A stretch of 64,000 nt of DNA. Origin: Ottowia thiooxydans DSM 14619 (lineage in GTDB: Bacteria > Pseudomonadota > Gammaproteobacteria > Burkholderiales > Burkholderiaceae_C). The position numbers and the translations under genes were made by a program. How positions within the stretch are numbered: the first letter of the stretch is position 1; each line of letters opens with the position of its first letter. The notes beneath the pieces are model-generated. The model was not told where the DNA came from. It worked only from the letters and a program-made list of their open reading frames with translations, and did no database searches. Below are positions 1-8,010 of this stretch, piece after piece. The stretch spans positions 310,001-374,000 of the forward strand of contig NZ_AUGX01000008.1 of NCBI RefSeq assembly GCF_000422885.1, given 5' to 3'.

Positions 1-972
1 TCGGGCTGCCAACGCTTCCCAATAGCCCGTAGGTAATTGGCGGGGCAGCACCGGCACGGCGGTTTCAGGTGCCACCACCAGGGTGGCCTCGGCGTCGCGC
101 AGTTGCTCGCCATACCAGCGCAAGGAGTCCATGACACCCGTGCCGGGCACGAATTTCTCGTCTTGCGGAATATTGCCTTGCAGAAGGGCCACACTCATCA
201 CCAGCGGCTGCGCAGGAGAAGCCGAGACTGGACAAAAACCGGCAGTGCCATCGACAGCGCACTGCCGCGCTGCCCAGCCTGCGCCACCCAGCGCCACGAC
301 CAACGCCATTCCAGCGTAAATAGGCCAGGCGCGCCAGCGAAAACGGGGCGCCAATACCAGCAACGCCGCCAGCGCCGCGGCCACAAAACCTATGCTGTAC
401 ACGCCTCCGTATCGTGCCAGGAAGGCCAGCGGCCCATCTATGTGGGCATATCCACCCGCGCCCCATGGAAAGCCAGTGAACCAACTGCCACGGGCCAGCT
501 CGGCCAGTGTCCATAACGCGGCAAATAGAAGTGCGGGGGCCAAGCCGCCTGCATTCCTGCGCGAAGGCGTCAACGCCATGAAGACCGCGCAAACGAAGCC
601 GTAGTAAAGCGCCAGTAAACCGGCTAGCCCCAATACCGCCATCACCGCCAGCACGGCATTCAGCCCACCATAGGTGTGCATGGAAATGAACAACCACCAG
701 AATGTGCCGGTCAGCCAGCCCAACCCGAACAGCCAGCCTAGCCACAAGCCTGTACGCCATCCCGCTTCAACCTGCGGAGTGCCCCAGGTGCTGGCACTCC
801 ACGATGTGGTTCGCTCGGTTCGATGAACCAGCTGCCACACCAGGAATGCGAGACTGAGCACCTGTAGCCACCAATGCGGCTGGCCTGTCCACGGATCACC
901 GATGGAAAACGCCTGCGCGCAGCCTGCGGCCAGCGCCATAGGAGAGCAGGCGAACCGGCGCGCGAAACTCAT
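1..972 (-). CDS. lnt: Apolipoprotein N-acyltransferase, C-terminus outside window
   Basis: Inner-membrane enzyme that adds the third acyl chain to the N-terminal Cys of lipoproteins. The reverse-strand frame opens with ATG at 972 and stays open to the window edge (324 codons), so the C-terminus is missing. Hydrophobic segments fill the N-terminal half, including a WWLFISMHTYGG stretch typical of Lnt. The nitrilase-like half follows, with the motif APETA near residue 302; its Glu (about 303) is the expected catalytic base. It lies 9 bp after corC on the same strand, the usual corC-lnt order in Burkholderiales. Family is clear; only completeness is unknown. Confidence 0.9.
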   Translation of the reverse strand, partial: MSFARRFACSPMALAAGCAQAFSIGDPWTGQPHWWLQVLSLAFLVWQLVHRTERTTSWSASTWGTPQVEAGWRTGLWLGWLFGLGWLTGTFWWLFISMHTYGGLNAVLAVMAVLGLAGLLALYYGFVCAVFMALTPSRRNAGGLAPALLFAALWTLAELARGSWFTGFPWGAGGYAHIDGPLAFLARYGGVYSIGFVAAALAALLVLAPRFRWRAWPIYAGMALVVALGGAGWAARQCAVDGTAGFCPVSASPAQPLVMSVALLQGNIPQDEKFVPGTGVMDSLRWYGEQLRDAEATLVVAPETAVPVLPRQLPTGYWEALAAR

Positions 973-981
973 GGAGGATTT

Positions 982-1869
982 TTAGTCTGGAGCGCCAGTT
1001 GGCGTCACTTTGAACCAGCGCACTGCGCCGCCCTTGGTGTGTAGCACCGCGAAATCAAGGCCACCCAATTGGAAACGCTCGCCGCGCTTGGGTACGTGAC
1101 CCATTTCATGGGCGATCAGACCCCCGATGGTGTCAAAGTCGACTTCCAGATCGCTGTCGGAATGAGTACCCAACTGAACGCCGAAGGACTCGTTGACGCG
1201 CTCAAGCGGGGTATCACCCGCCACGCGCCAAGTGTTGTCTGCCAGCGCGAAGATATCACCCGCGTCAGCGTCGATGTCGAATTCGTCCTCAATCTCACCG
1301 ACGATCTGCTCAAGCACGTCTTCAATGGTGATCAAACCCGCTGTGCGACCGAATTCATCGACCACGATGGCCAGATGATTGCGGTTGATGCGAAATGCTC
1401 GCAGCAACTCGTTCAATCCCTTGGTCTCCGGAACAAACACGGCTGGGCGAAGCAGTGTGCGAATATTCAGCTCCGGGGCCCGTTGCAGCTTGAGCAGGTC
1501 CTTGGCCATCAGGATGCCAATGATGTTCTCGCGCTCGTCCTGGTAGACCGGAAAACGCGAATGAGCGGTCGAGATGACCTCCCTCAGCAATTCCTCGTAC
1601 GGCGCGTCGATATTCAGCAAGTCCATGCGTGGCGCGGCCACCATGGCATCGCCAGCCGTCATGTCGGCCATGCGAAGCACGCCCTCCAGCATGACCCGGC
1701 TTTCGGCGTTGATCACCTGATTGTCCTCAGCCTCTGCCAAGGTTTCGATCAGTTCATCTGTCGAATCAGGGCCGGGGTTGATGAACTCGACGAGTTTCTG
1801 AAATAAGCTGCGTTTGTCTTCTCGCTCGGAAGCAGAGTAAGAGGAGTGCGCGGGATGCGGGTCAGCCAA
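982..1869 (-). CDS. corC: HlyC/CorC family protein with CBS pair
   Basis: A 295-residue protein of the CorC family, linked to Mg2+/Co2+ efflux or membrane-associated functions. A CBS-domain pair spans roughly residues 75-205, with typical phrases RMDLLNI, FPVYQDE and VVDEFGRTAGLITIED. An acidic linker and a CorC/HlyC transporter-associated domain follow (about 215-290). There is no transmembrane DUF21 region, so this is the soluble CorC type. The frame starts at a TTG with no strong ribosome-binding site; no better in-frame ATG precedes the conserved part. It is probably co-transcribed with lnt. Assignment is to the family; transport was not shown. Confidence 0.9.
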   Translation of the reverse strand: MADPHPAHSSYSASEREDKRSLFQKLVEFINPGPDSTDELIETLAEAEDNQVINAESRVMLEGVLRMADMTAGDAMVAAPRMDLLNIDAPYEELLREVISTAHSRFPVYQDERENIIGILMAKDLLKLQRAPELNIRTLLRPAVFVPETKGLNELLRAFRINRNHLAIVVDEFGRTAGLITIEDVLEQIVGEIEDEFDIDADAGDIFALADNTWRVAGDTPLERVNESFGVQLGTHSDSDLEVDFDTIGGLIAHEMGHVPKRGERFQLGGLDFAVLHTKGGAVRWFKVTPTGAPD

Positions 1870-2003
1870 GGTCTGGGTGTGCAGGACGTGCGGTAGTTGC
1901 GAACCGCTCTAGGATAGCGGAAATCGCGGTCAAACCCGGGGTATTGCAAGATTTTCCTGGCTGGGCAGGTGGCGTAGCCTCAACAACCCAGGCAAGGATT
2001 TCC

Positions 2004-2170
2004 TAGGAGGCTGTCGGACTTGGAGCGCCGATAGCGAAAATGTGCCCCAGCGAGGACAGTTTTCACGGGATTTGCAGGCCCATAGCCTAGCTATGGGTCA
2101 AAAAGACCGTGAAAAATGGACCGCTGCGGCCCATTTGCAGCCGGCGATTTCCAAGTCCGACAGCCTTCTA
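2004..2170. repeat. 167-bp palindromic repeat, MITE-like
   Basis: A long imperfect palindrome. The ends are inverted copies beginning TAGGAGGCTGTCGGACTTGG at 2004 and matching, with one mismatch in the outer 14 bases, the complement of 2151-2170. Further pairing runs inward and meets at a centre containing CCCATAGCCTAGCTATGGG. No transposase frame lies inside. The right edge supplies the stop codon of the neighbouring acetyltransferase gene. Size, symmetry and absence of coding suggest a non-autonomous mobile element or a large intergenic palindrome. A similar-sized element lies at 46207-46370. Confidence 0.75.
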
Positions 2171-2839
2171 GCTACCCGCTTTATGACGCGCTTCCTGAAC
2201 GCCCAAACGAACTTGCTGCACAAAGCCCAACAAATTCCGCATATGGGAGAACTCGGATTTGAGCCAGTAATCAAGTTGGCCCACGCGCTCTGAAAACAAC
2301 TCGCTCACGCGGGTTTCCAACGTAGCCACAGGCAACTGCAGATGGCATTCACTTTCGCCACCTGAACGCTCCACGCTGGCTCCAGCTTTCCGGGCAATCC
2401 GGATCATGGCTGCGTTTTCCGCCAGCGCATGGACATAAAGCACGTTCACGCCTTCGTTGGCCGCGTGAATGGCAGCACGCTCAAAAAGGCGTGAACCATA
2501 GCCACGACCGCGTGCATGCTTGACCACGGACACACCGAATTCAGCGAGCCGGGAGGGACGAAACTCGCTTGCACGGGCCAAATGTGCGAACGCAATCAAC
2601 TCGAGCTTGCGGTTGAAGATTCCGAAGACCCGGTCACGCGTGAAATCAATGCCATTCACATAGGCACCGATCTGCCGATCATTGGCGGCATAACCAAAGC
2701 GTAGGTAACGGTCGCGCTCATCAAGTGACAACAGATGACGTGCCACTTGCTCGCGGTACCGCGAACCGATCTCGCGAATCGGTACGATGGCCGAGCCATG
2801 CCCGGCGGAGGAGCGGTTCAAAGTATTCATGGCTTCCAT
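2168..2839 (-). CDS. GNAT family N-acetyltransferase
   Basis: A 223-residue acetyltransferase of unknown substrate. The acetyl-CoA binding core lies near the middle: FGVSVVKHARGRGYGSRLFE contains the R/Q-x-x-G-x-G/A motif (RGRGYG), preceded by a beta strand (AEFGVSVV) and followed by an N-terminal-helix/strand pattern (VLYVHALAENAAMIRIARKAG). I chose ATG 2839, preceded by AGGGAAG at suitable distance; an upstream in-frame TTG at 2863 is possible. The stop codon TAG falls in the edge of the palindromic repeat, so the C-terminal tail may differ from homologues that lack the repeat. Substrate cannot be inferred. Confidence 0.8.
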   Translation of the reverse strand: MEAMNTLNRSSAGHGSAIVPIREIGSRYREQVARHLLSLDERDRYLRFGYAANDRQIGAYVNGIDFTRDRVFGIFNRKLELIAFAHLARASEFRPSRLAEFGVSVVKHARGRGYGSRLFERAAIHAANEGVNVLYVHALAENAAMIRIARKAGASVERSGGESECHLQLPVATLETRVSELFSERVGQLDYWLKSEFSHMRNLLGFVQQVRLGVQEARHKAGS

Positions 2840-3182
2840 ATTAGGGTTCTTCCCTAGAGTCAAAACTCCAAAATGACCCTTTTTTGCTGCATTGCAGCAA
2901 AAAACGCGAAATAGTAGCCGCCACGCCCTTCATCGGCACACCACAAGGCCTCGCAAAACGCGGTGGGGGTGCCCGGCAAATGGCATGGGTGGTGCTCTGC
3001 GAACGCCGGTCTTCCCTGATTTGGGGGGCACGTACGAAGCGCGGTTTTTTCGGAAGGCCAATTGCAGGCCGCACGCGCAAGCAGATCCGATAGGTGGCGA
3101 TGTTTAAGAACGTCTAGCCCCAGTCGGGCCAAAGCTCGTGCTCTTTCACCGAATCAATGCCACGCCCCCGCGTGCCGGATGC
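2840..3182. other. Non-coding gap
   Basis: About 340 bases between the AtuA-like gene and the GNAT gene (both minus strand). Apart from the palindrome at 2880-2904 I see no convincing gene, tRNA or repeat. Short open frames here have no recognisable protein features. Confidence 0.6.
2880..2904. promoter_or_regulatory. Perfect 25-nt palindrome, candidate operator
   Basis: Twelve-base arms around a single central T: TTTTTTGCTGCA then TGCAGCAAAAAA. It sits about 40 bp upstream of the GNAT start, in the position of a promoter-proximal operator. The GCTGCA/TGCAGC core resembles TGC-rich palindromes reported for the polyhydroxyalkanoate regulator PhaR; that comparison is from memory and approximate. 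It could also fold as a hairpin flanked by T and A runs and act as a bidirectional terminator. Confidence 0.4.
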
Positions 3183-5000
3183 TTACACGGTGGCGACCTG
3201 CCCTTGAAACCCCTGCTCCAGCTCGTCCAGCCAAGCGCTTGGAACATCCACCTGGCAGGTTAAAACGATTTGCCCAAAGGTTTTACCTAAAGGGTCGTTA
3301 CGAAGCGAAGACGATCCGCCGCCATCGAGGGCTTGGTCCAGGACAAAGTTATAGGCATGAATGCCCGGCACGTCATAACGATGAACCACGCCCATGACCA
3401 AATGGGCGAAATACCCCTTCACGACCTCAGCGGTCAACTGTTGACCAATCAGGGCCGCGAACTTGGGGGTCCGAGCAATCACTGCCAGGTGAGCGCGGTC
3501 GCCTTTGTCTCCGCTGCGCGCGACGGCAATGGCCGAGAGAGGGACGCGCGTGGTGCTGCCCAACGGGCGAGAAAGAGGCTCGAAGCGCGCGCCTGGCGCT
3601 GGAGCGCTCTCGGTCTTTTCACCCACCGGGACCTCTACGGGCTGTAGTTGGTTGTCGATAAAAACCCCCACGGGAACGGATGCTTTGGGCCACGTGAAGG
3701 AAAAGAGGCGAAAAATGGGGCTTGATTTTTGCCGGCCACTAAACCCCGTGGTTCCCGGCGCGCCTGCCACGCCCATGGGCGCCACTTCGGTGGCCAACAA
3801 TTCCAGGGCCCTGGCGTCGCTGTGGTGCACCGCCAAGCGCACGACCACTTCACGGGCATCTGCACGTGCTTGTGCGCCAAAGGAAGGAAGCTCGCTTCCC
3901 AGCACCTCTATGCTGGTGCGCGTGAAGTCATCGAGCCCGGCAGTTACCAAAATACGGCGGGTGCGCGTCAGGATGGCCTCCATGGCCCGACGCCCCATGG
4001 CCACCGCATCGGCACCAACGAAGGTCAGCGTGGTGGTCAACCGGTAGCCGTCCAGCCAGGTCCCGCTGACCTTGTAGGTGGGGGTGGGTTTGCGGCCACG
4101 TGCCCCCGCAAACCGTACGCGGTTCTCGGCCACTTGCGTGATCGTGACAGACGTGAAGTCGCAGCACACGTCTGGCAACAGGTAGTTGGCTGGCTCCGTC
4201 ACTTCATAGAGCATCTGCTCGGCAGCAACCAAGGGTGTTATGAGCCCGCCGGTGGCCGGTGGTTTGCTCAGCACAAAGCTGCCATCTGCCTCGCATTCAG
4301 CAATGGGATAGCCCATATTCTCCCAGCCGGGCACCTTCCACCAATCCGTGAACAAGCCGCCAGTGGTCTGCGTGGTGCATTCGAGGATGTGACCCACAAG
4401 GCTTCCTGCGGCCAAGCGGTCATAGTCATCAGCTTGCCAATCGAAGTGGTGCATGAGCGCGGCTAGCGCCAGCGCACTGTCTACGCATCGGCCGGTGATG
4501 ACCACGTCCGCGCCAGAGCGCAAAGCCGCCAGCACAGGCATGGCGCCTAGATAGGCATTCATGCTGTTCAGCCCGGCTGGCAAACTGGCGCCGGTGAACA
4601 TCTCACGCACTTGCGCAGCCTGAATCTGATCCCGCACCGGCAGGAGATCGTCGCCTTCTACCACCGCGATACGCAACTGCACACCGGCCGCATCCGCAGC
4701 CTTGCGCAAAGCCTCCGCGCAAGCCTGAGGGTTCATGCCGCCTGCATTGCTGAGCAACCGGATGCGACGCTCAGCGATCTCTGGCAAGTGAGGCGCCACC
4801 GCTTTGACGAAGTCTGTGGCATAGCCCATGGCGGGATTGCGCGCCTTGGCCGCAGCCATGATCGACAGAGTGAGTTCGGCGAGATAGTCGAACACCAGCA
4901 CGTCGACGTTCCCGCCGTGAACAAGTTGCCCAACCGCATGGTTGCTATCACCCCAAAAAGCGCAGGCTCCCCCGATTCGCAGCGTTCGCGGTGCATTCAT
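3183..5000 (-). CDS. Acyclic terpene utilisation AtuA family protein (DUF1446)
   Basis: A 605-residue protein. The N-terminal three quarters is DUF1446, as in Pseudomonas AtuA: it opens with RIGGACAFWGDSN and contains LSNAGGMNP and VVITGRCVDSALALAAL. The last ~110 residues form the AtuA-like C-terminal domain (RSGDKGDRAHLAVIAR), giving the full-length fused form. AtuA is needed for citronellol/geraniol catabolism in Pseudomonas, but its reaction is unknown. No other atu genes (biotin carboxylase, geranyl-CoA carboxylase, enoyl-CoA hydratase) are near, so the role here is likely a different acyl-CoA pathway. ATG 5000 has AAAGGAA upstream. Confidence 0.82.
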   Translation of the reverse strand: MNAPRTLRIGGACAFWGDSNHAVGQLVHGGNVDVLVFDYLAELTLSIMAAAKARNPAMGYATDFVKAVAPHLPEIAERRIRLLSNAGGMNPQACAEALRKAADAAGVQLRIAVVEGDDLLPVRDQIQAAQVREMFTGASLPAGLNSMNAYLGAMPVLAALRSGADVVITGRCVDSALALAALMHHFDWQADDYDRLAAGSLVGHILECTTQTTGGLFTDWWKVPGWENMGYPIAECEADGSFVLSKPPATGGLITPLVAAEQMLYEVTEPANYLLPDVCCDFTSVTITQVAENRVRFAGARGRKPTPTYKVSGTWLDGYRLTTTLTFVGADAVAMGRRAMEAILTRTRRILVTAGLDDFTRTSIEVLGSELPSFGAQARADAREVVVRLAVHHSDARALELLATEVAPMGVAGAPGTTGFSGRQKSSPIFRLFSFTWPKASVPVGVFIDNQLQPVEVPVGEKTESAPAPGARFEPLSRPLGSTTRVPLSAIAVARSGDKGDRAHLAVIARTPKFAALIGQQLTAEVVKGYFAHLVMGVVHRYDVPGIHAYNFVLDQALDGGGSSSLRNDPLGKTFGQIVLTCQVDVPSAWLDELEQGFQGQVATV

Positions 5001-5052
5001 TCCGATTCCTTTAATTCCGATTCAAACAAGCCAATTGGAATTGTCTTTATTA

Positions 5053-5076
5053 TTTTATAGTTCTGTCAATAGAACT
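5053..5076 (-). promoter_or_regulatory. Promoter-like element with inverted repeat before AtuA-like gene
   Basis: A perfect inverted repeat AGTTCT-N6-AGAACT (5059-5076) lies about 60 bp upstream of the start in a markedly AT-rich stretch. On the minus strand TATAAA (5053-5058) follows it directly, so the repeat would fill the spacer upstream of a -10 box. The -35 is weak. Position and symmetry suggest an operator; the regulator is unknown. Confidence 0.4.
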
Positions 5077-5215
5077 TTTAATTTCTACTTCCATTGGCTT
5101 CAAGAAAATAAGGAATACAAGACGGCATCTCAGGTTCGCCCAATGTGGCAACGGCCTGCGCGGCTTGCCTGGAAGTGGACCCGCCGCACCTTCCCGAGCG
5201 GCAATGCACCCTCAC

Positions 5216-5695
5216 CTACACCGGATAGGCCGTGGTGGCTTTCACCCGATCCATGACGAAGCTTGTCTTGCAGTCTTGAACTGAAGGGTGGCGCAGCAGT
5301 GTGTCCATCATGAACCGGGAATAGGCGCTCATGTCGGCCACCACCAAGCGAAGCAGGAAGTCCATCTCGCCAGTCAGCGCGACACATTCAATGACCTCGG
5401 GCCAGCCCTGGACGCTGGCCCGAAACACATCCATTGGGTTTCGCTTGGCGCCTTCGGCGTGCTTTTCAAGCCGGACATTGACATAAGCAACCAAACCCAG
5501 GCCCAAGGCTTCCGGCCGCAACAGAGCCACATAACGATCAATGACGCCAGCATCTTCAAGCCTCTTGATGCGTCGCAAGACAGCAGAGGCGGACAGGCCA
5601 ATCCGCTCGCCAATGGCCTCGCAGGTGGCGCGGCCATTGGCCTGCAAGCCATCAAGGATGGCGCGATCGAGTTTATCCAGGGCTGGGGCGAGCAT
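5216..5695 (-). CDS. Lrp/AsnC family transcriptional regulator
   Basis: A 159-residue regulator of the usual Lrp/AsnC size. The N-terminal helix-turn-helix is evident: LDKLDRAILDGLQANGRATC, then ERIGLSASAVLRRIKRLEDAGVI (about 8-55). The C-terminal RAM ligand domain follows (about 70-150), with VIECVALTGEMDFLLRLVVADM as its core. It is transcribed divergently from hppD with about 200 bp between, where an inverted repeat lies at 5726-5747. The arrangement fits local control of hppD in response to an aromatic amino acid, as for other Lrp-type regulators beside hppD. That is inference from position. Confidence 0.9.
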   Translation of the reverse strand: MLAPALDKLDRAILDGLQANGRATCEAIGERIGLSASAVLRRIKRLEDAGVIDRYVALLRPEALGLGLVAYVNVRLEKHAEGAKRNPMDVFRASVQGWPEVIECVALTGEMDFLLRLVVADMSAYSRFMMDTLLRHPSVQDCKTSFVMDRVKATTAYPV

Positions 5696-5725
5696 GTTGA
5701 GTGGAGTCCACGAAAGGAAATTTCA

Positions 5726-5747
5726 GCGTCAAAATTCATATTGACGC
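5726..5747. promoter_or_regulatory. Inverted repeat in Lrp-hppD intergenic region
   Basis: GCGTCAA-N8-TTGACGC, exact 7-bp arms, between the divergent Lrp-type gene and hppD and about 30 bp from the regulator start. Candidate operator for autoregulation by the Lrp-family protein. No binding data. Confidence 0.4.
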
Positions 5748-5893
5748 ATGCAATCAGCGCAGATTAACAAAAATCACCCCATTCTCGGCTCAAAACTGCA
5801 GAAACCTCCTCTAAGACGCATGAAAGCTGAGGCGCATCCCAACTACAGTAGTGAATTCTGAGCTTTGACTCAAATCAATCAGGAGACCCCACC

Positions 5894-7021
5894 ATGAGCA
5901 CTTCACCCGTAACTACTGCGCCCACCACTTGGGATAACCCCATGGGCACTGACGGCTTCGAATTCATCGAGTACGCGGCACCGGATCCCGTGGCCATGGG
6001 AGCCTTGTTTGAACAGATGGGATTTACAGCGGTGGCCAAGCACCGGCACAAGAACGTGCTGCTGTATCGCCAAGGCGAGATCAATTTCATCATCAACGCG
6101 GAGCCTGACAGCTTCGCCCAGCGTTTCGCGCGCCTGCATGGCCCCAGTATTTGCGCCATTGCTTTTAGGGTGCAGGACGCCAAGAAAGCCTATGAGCGAG
6201 CACTGAGTCTGGGTGCCTGGGGCTACGCCGGCCAAGCCGGGCCGGGCGAGCTGAACATTCCCGCCATCAAGGGGATTGGCGACTCGATCATCTACCTGAT
6301 CGACCGTTGGCGTGGAAAGAAAGGTGCAAAAGAAGGCGATATTGGCAACATTGGTTTCTATGATGTTGATTTCGAACCCTTGCCAGGCGTGAGCGGCTCC
6401 GCTGCGATCAGCCCGGAAGGCTACGGCATGACCGTGATCGATCACCTGACGCACAACGTGCACAAGGGACGCATGGCGGAGTGGTCGAGCTTCTACGAGC
6501 GTCTCTTTAATTTCCGCGAAGTTCGCTACTTTGACATTGAAGGTCAGGCCACCGGGGTCAAGAGCAAGGCCATGACCAGCCCCTGCGGAAAAATTCGCAT
6601 CCCGATCAATGAAGAGGGCAATGAAAACAAAGGCCAGATCCAGGAGTATCTGGACAGCTATCAAGGCGAAGGGGTGCAACACATCGCACTCTCCACCAAA
6701 AATCTCTACGACACCGTGGATTCCTTGCAAATGGCAGGTATCAAGCTGCTAAATACCAGCGAGTCCTACTACGAGCTCCTGCCTGCCCGGATTCCTGGCC
6801 TGAAAGAGCCCATTGGTGAGCTTCAATCGCGCAACATCCTCGTGGATGGAGAGCCAGGCGAGCTGTTGCTGCAGATTTTCAGCGAGAACCAGCTCGGACC
6901 CATCTTCTTCGAGTTCATCCAGCGCAAAGGCAACGAAGGCTTTGGCGAAGGCAATTTCAAAGCGCTGTTCGAGACGATGGAGCTGGATCAGATGAAGCGA
7001 GGGGTGGTCAAGGTGGAGTGA
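5894..7021 (+). CDS. hppD: 4-hydroxyphenylpyruvate dioxygenase
   Basis: Fe(II) enzyme converting 4-hydroxyphenylpyruvate to homogentisate in tyrosine breakdown; 375 residues, normal length. Two vicinal-oxygen-chelate domains are visible. The metal ligands of the C-terminal domain are His184 (VIDHLTHNV), His263 (GVQHIAL) and Glu340 (FFEFIQRKGN). The product-gating C-terminal helix GNFKALFE is present. ATG 5894 follows CAGGAG at good distance. hmgA and fahA are not adjacent. The upstream Lrp-type gene is the probable regulator. Function is secure from family residues. Confidence 0.96.
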   Translation: MSTSPVTTAPTTWDNPMGTDGFEFIEYAAPDPVAMGALFEQMGFTAVAKHRHKNVLLYRQGEINFIINAEPDSFAQRFARLHGPSICAIAFRVQDAKKAYERALSLGAWGYAGQAGPGELNIPAIKGIGDSIIYLIDRWRGKKGAKEGDIGNIGFYDVDFEPLPGVSGSAAISPEGYGMTVIDHLTHNVHKGRMAEWSSFYERLFNFREVRYFDIEGQATGVKSKAMTSPCGKIRIPINEEGNENKGQIQEYLDSYQGEGVQHIALSTKNLYDTVDSLQMAGIKLLNTSESYYELLPARIPGLKEPIGELQSRNILVDGEPGELLLQIFSENQLGPIFFEFIQRKGNEGFGEGNFKALFETMELDQMKRGVVKVE

Positions 7022-7071
7022 GCGCCGTGCAAGGCATTTAGGCTTAAGGACCTCAGGGCGTAAATATCGCT

Positions 7072-8010
7072 TTAAGGTCTCTGCGTTTTACGCCCGGGCA
7101 TCCCGAACGTGAGTGCACCCACAGCGCCTTGCACAAGGCTATAGAGGCCATAGACCATCGCTCCGCCCACCGCCGCCGCGGGAGCAACGCCAAACGGAGC
7201 TAGCGCCGCTACCGCAGCCGCCTCGCGGGTGCCCCAGCCTCCCACGCTCACGGGCAAAGCTGCCATCAGGAATATGGGTGCAATGGCAAACGCCCAAGCT
7301 GCAGGGGACAAACGCACGCCTAGCGCGTACGCGCCCGCCGCCAGCGCCGCCGCAGACAACACCTGCACGGCCGCTGACCACAGCGCCTGCACCCCCACTT
7401 GCGCGGCGAAATCGGGGCGCTGTGCCGCTATGCGCAGTGGACCAATCCAGCGCTCACCGGGCCCCTTCCACAGGCGCAACAGCGGCGGTAGCAACCAAGG
7501 CAACGCCAACCATGCCAAGGTACAGACCAGCATCAAGGCTGAGAGCAACGTGGGATCGACACTCAACTCTGCCCCCAATCGAGGGGCGGATAGCACGGCG
7601 CCCAACCCACCTATGGCGCACAGCATCCACAGACCGCTCATGCGGTCGATGATCACTGACCAGGTAGATGCCAGCGTGTCTTGCCCGGCGCGCCGCAGCA
7701 TCATGGCCCGGTACACATCACCCCCCACCACGGCGCCCGGGAGCAGTGCATTCAAGCCCATGGCCTGAAAATACCAGCGCTGCGCGTTGCCAAGCCCCAG
7801 GTCGCCACCCAACCAGCGCGCCAAAACACGCCAACGCAGCGCGGAAGCGACGTTGGAGGCAATCGCCAACACGAGCCCGGTCAAGACCCAGCCTGGGTGC
7901 GCCTGACGCAAGGCGGCAATCACCCGCGCTGGGTCCGCCAAAGCCAGCACCACCGCCAGCAAGGCCAGCCCGAGCAGGCCTCGCAGCAAAGCTTTGTGCG
8001 ATGGCTTCAC
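7072..8010 (-). CDS. Flippase-like membrane protein (LPG synthase TM / UPF0104)
   Basis: A 312-residue polytopic protein with about eight hydrophobic segments and the family phrases RWRVLARWLG, ALLPGAVVGGDVYR and VGGWGTREAA. It belongs to the YbhN/AglD-type family related to the membrane part of lysyl-phosphatidylglycerol synthase, often found beside polyprenyl-phosphate glycosyltransferases. It starts with GTG and overlaps the upstream GT2 gene by four bases (GTGA), so translation is probably coupled. A likely role is to assist in flipping or handling a lipid-linked sugar; that is inferred from the neighbours. Confidence 0.82.
   Translation of the reverse strand: MKPSHKALLRGLLGLALLAVVLALADPARVIAALRQAHPGWVLTGLVLAIASNVASALRWRVLARWLGGDLGLGNAQRWYFQAMGLNALLPGAVVGGDVYRAMMLRRAGQDTLASTWSVIIDRMSGLWMLCAIGGLGAVLSAPRLGAELSVDPTLLSALMLVCTLAWLALPWLLPPLLRLWKGPGERWIGPLRIAAQRPDFAAQVGVQALWSAAVQVLSAAALAAGAYALGVRLSPAAWAFAIAPIFLMAALPVSVGGWGTREAAAVAALAPFGVAPAAAVGGAMVYGLYSLVQGAVGALTFGMPGRKTQRP

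Noticed and set aside
65-760. A 231-codon minus-strand frame inside lnt
   Set aside because: Out of frame with lnt, Arg/Gly-rich nonsense; the lnt frame is open across the whole region and has its motifs.
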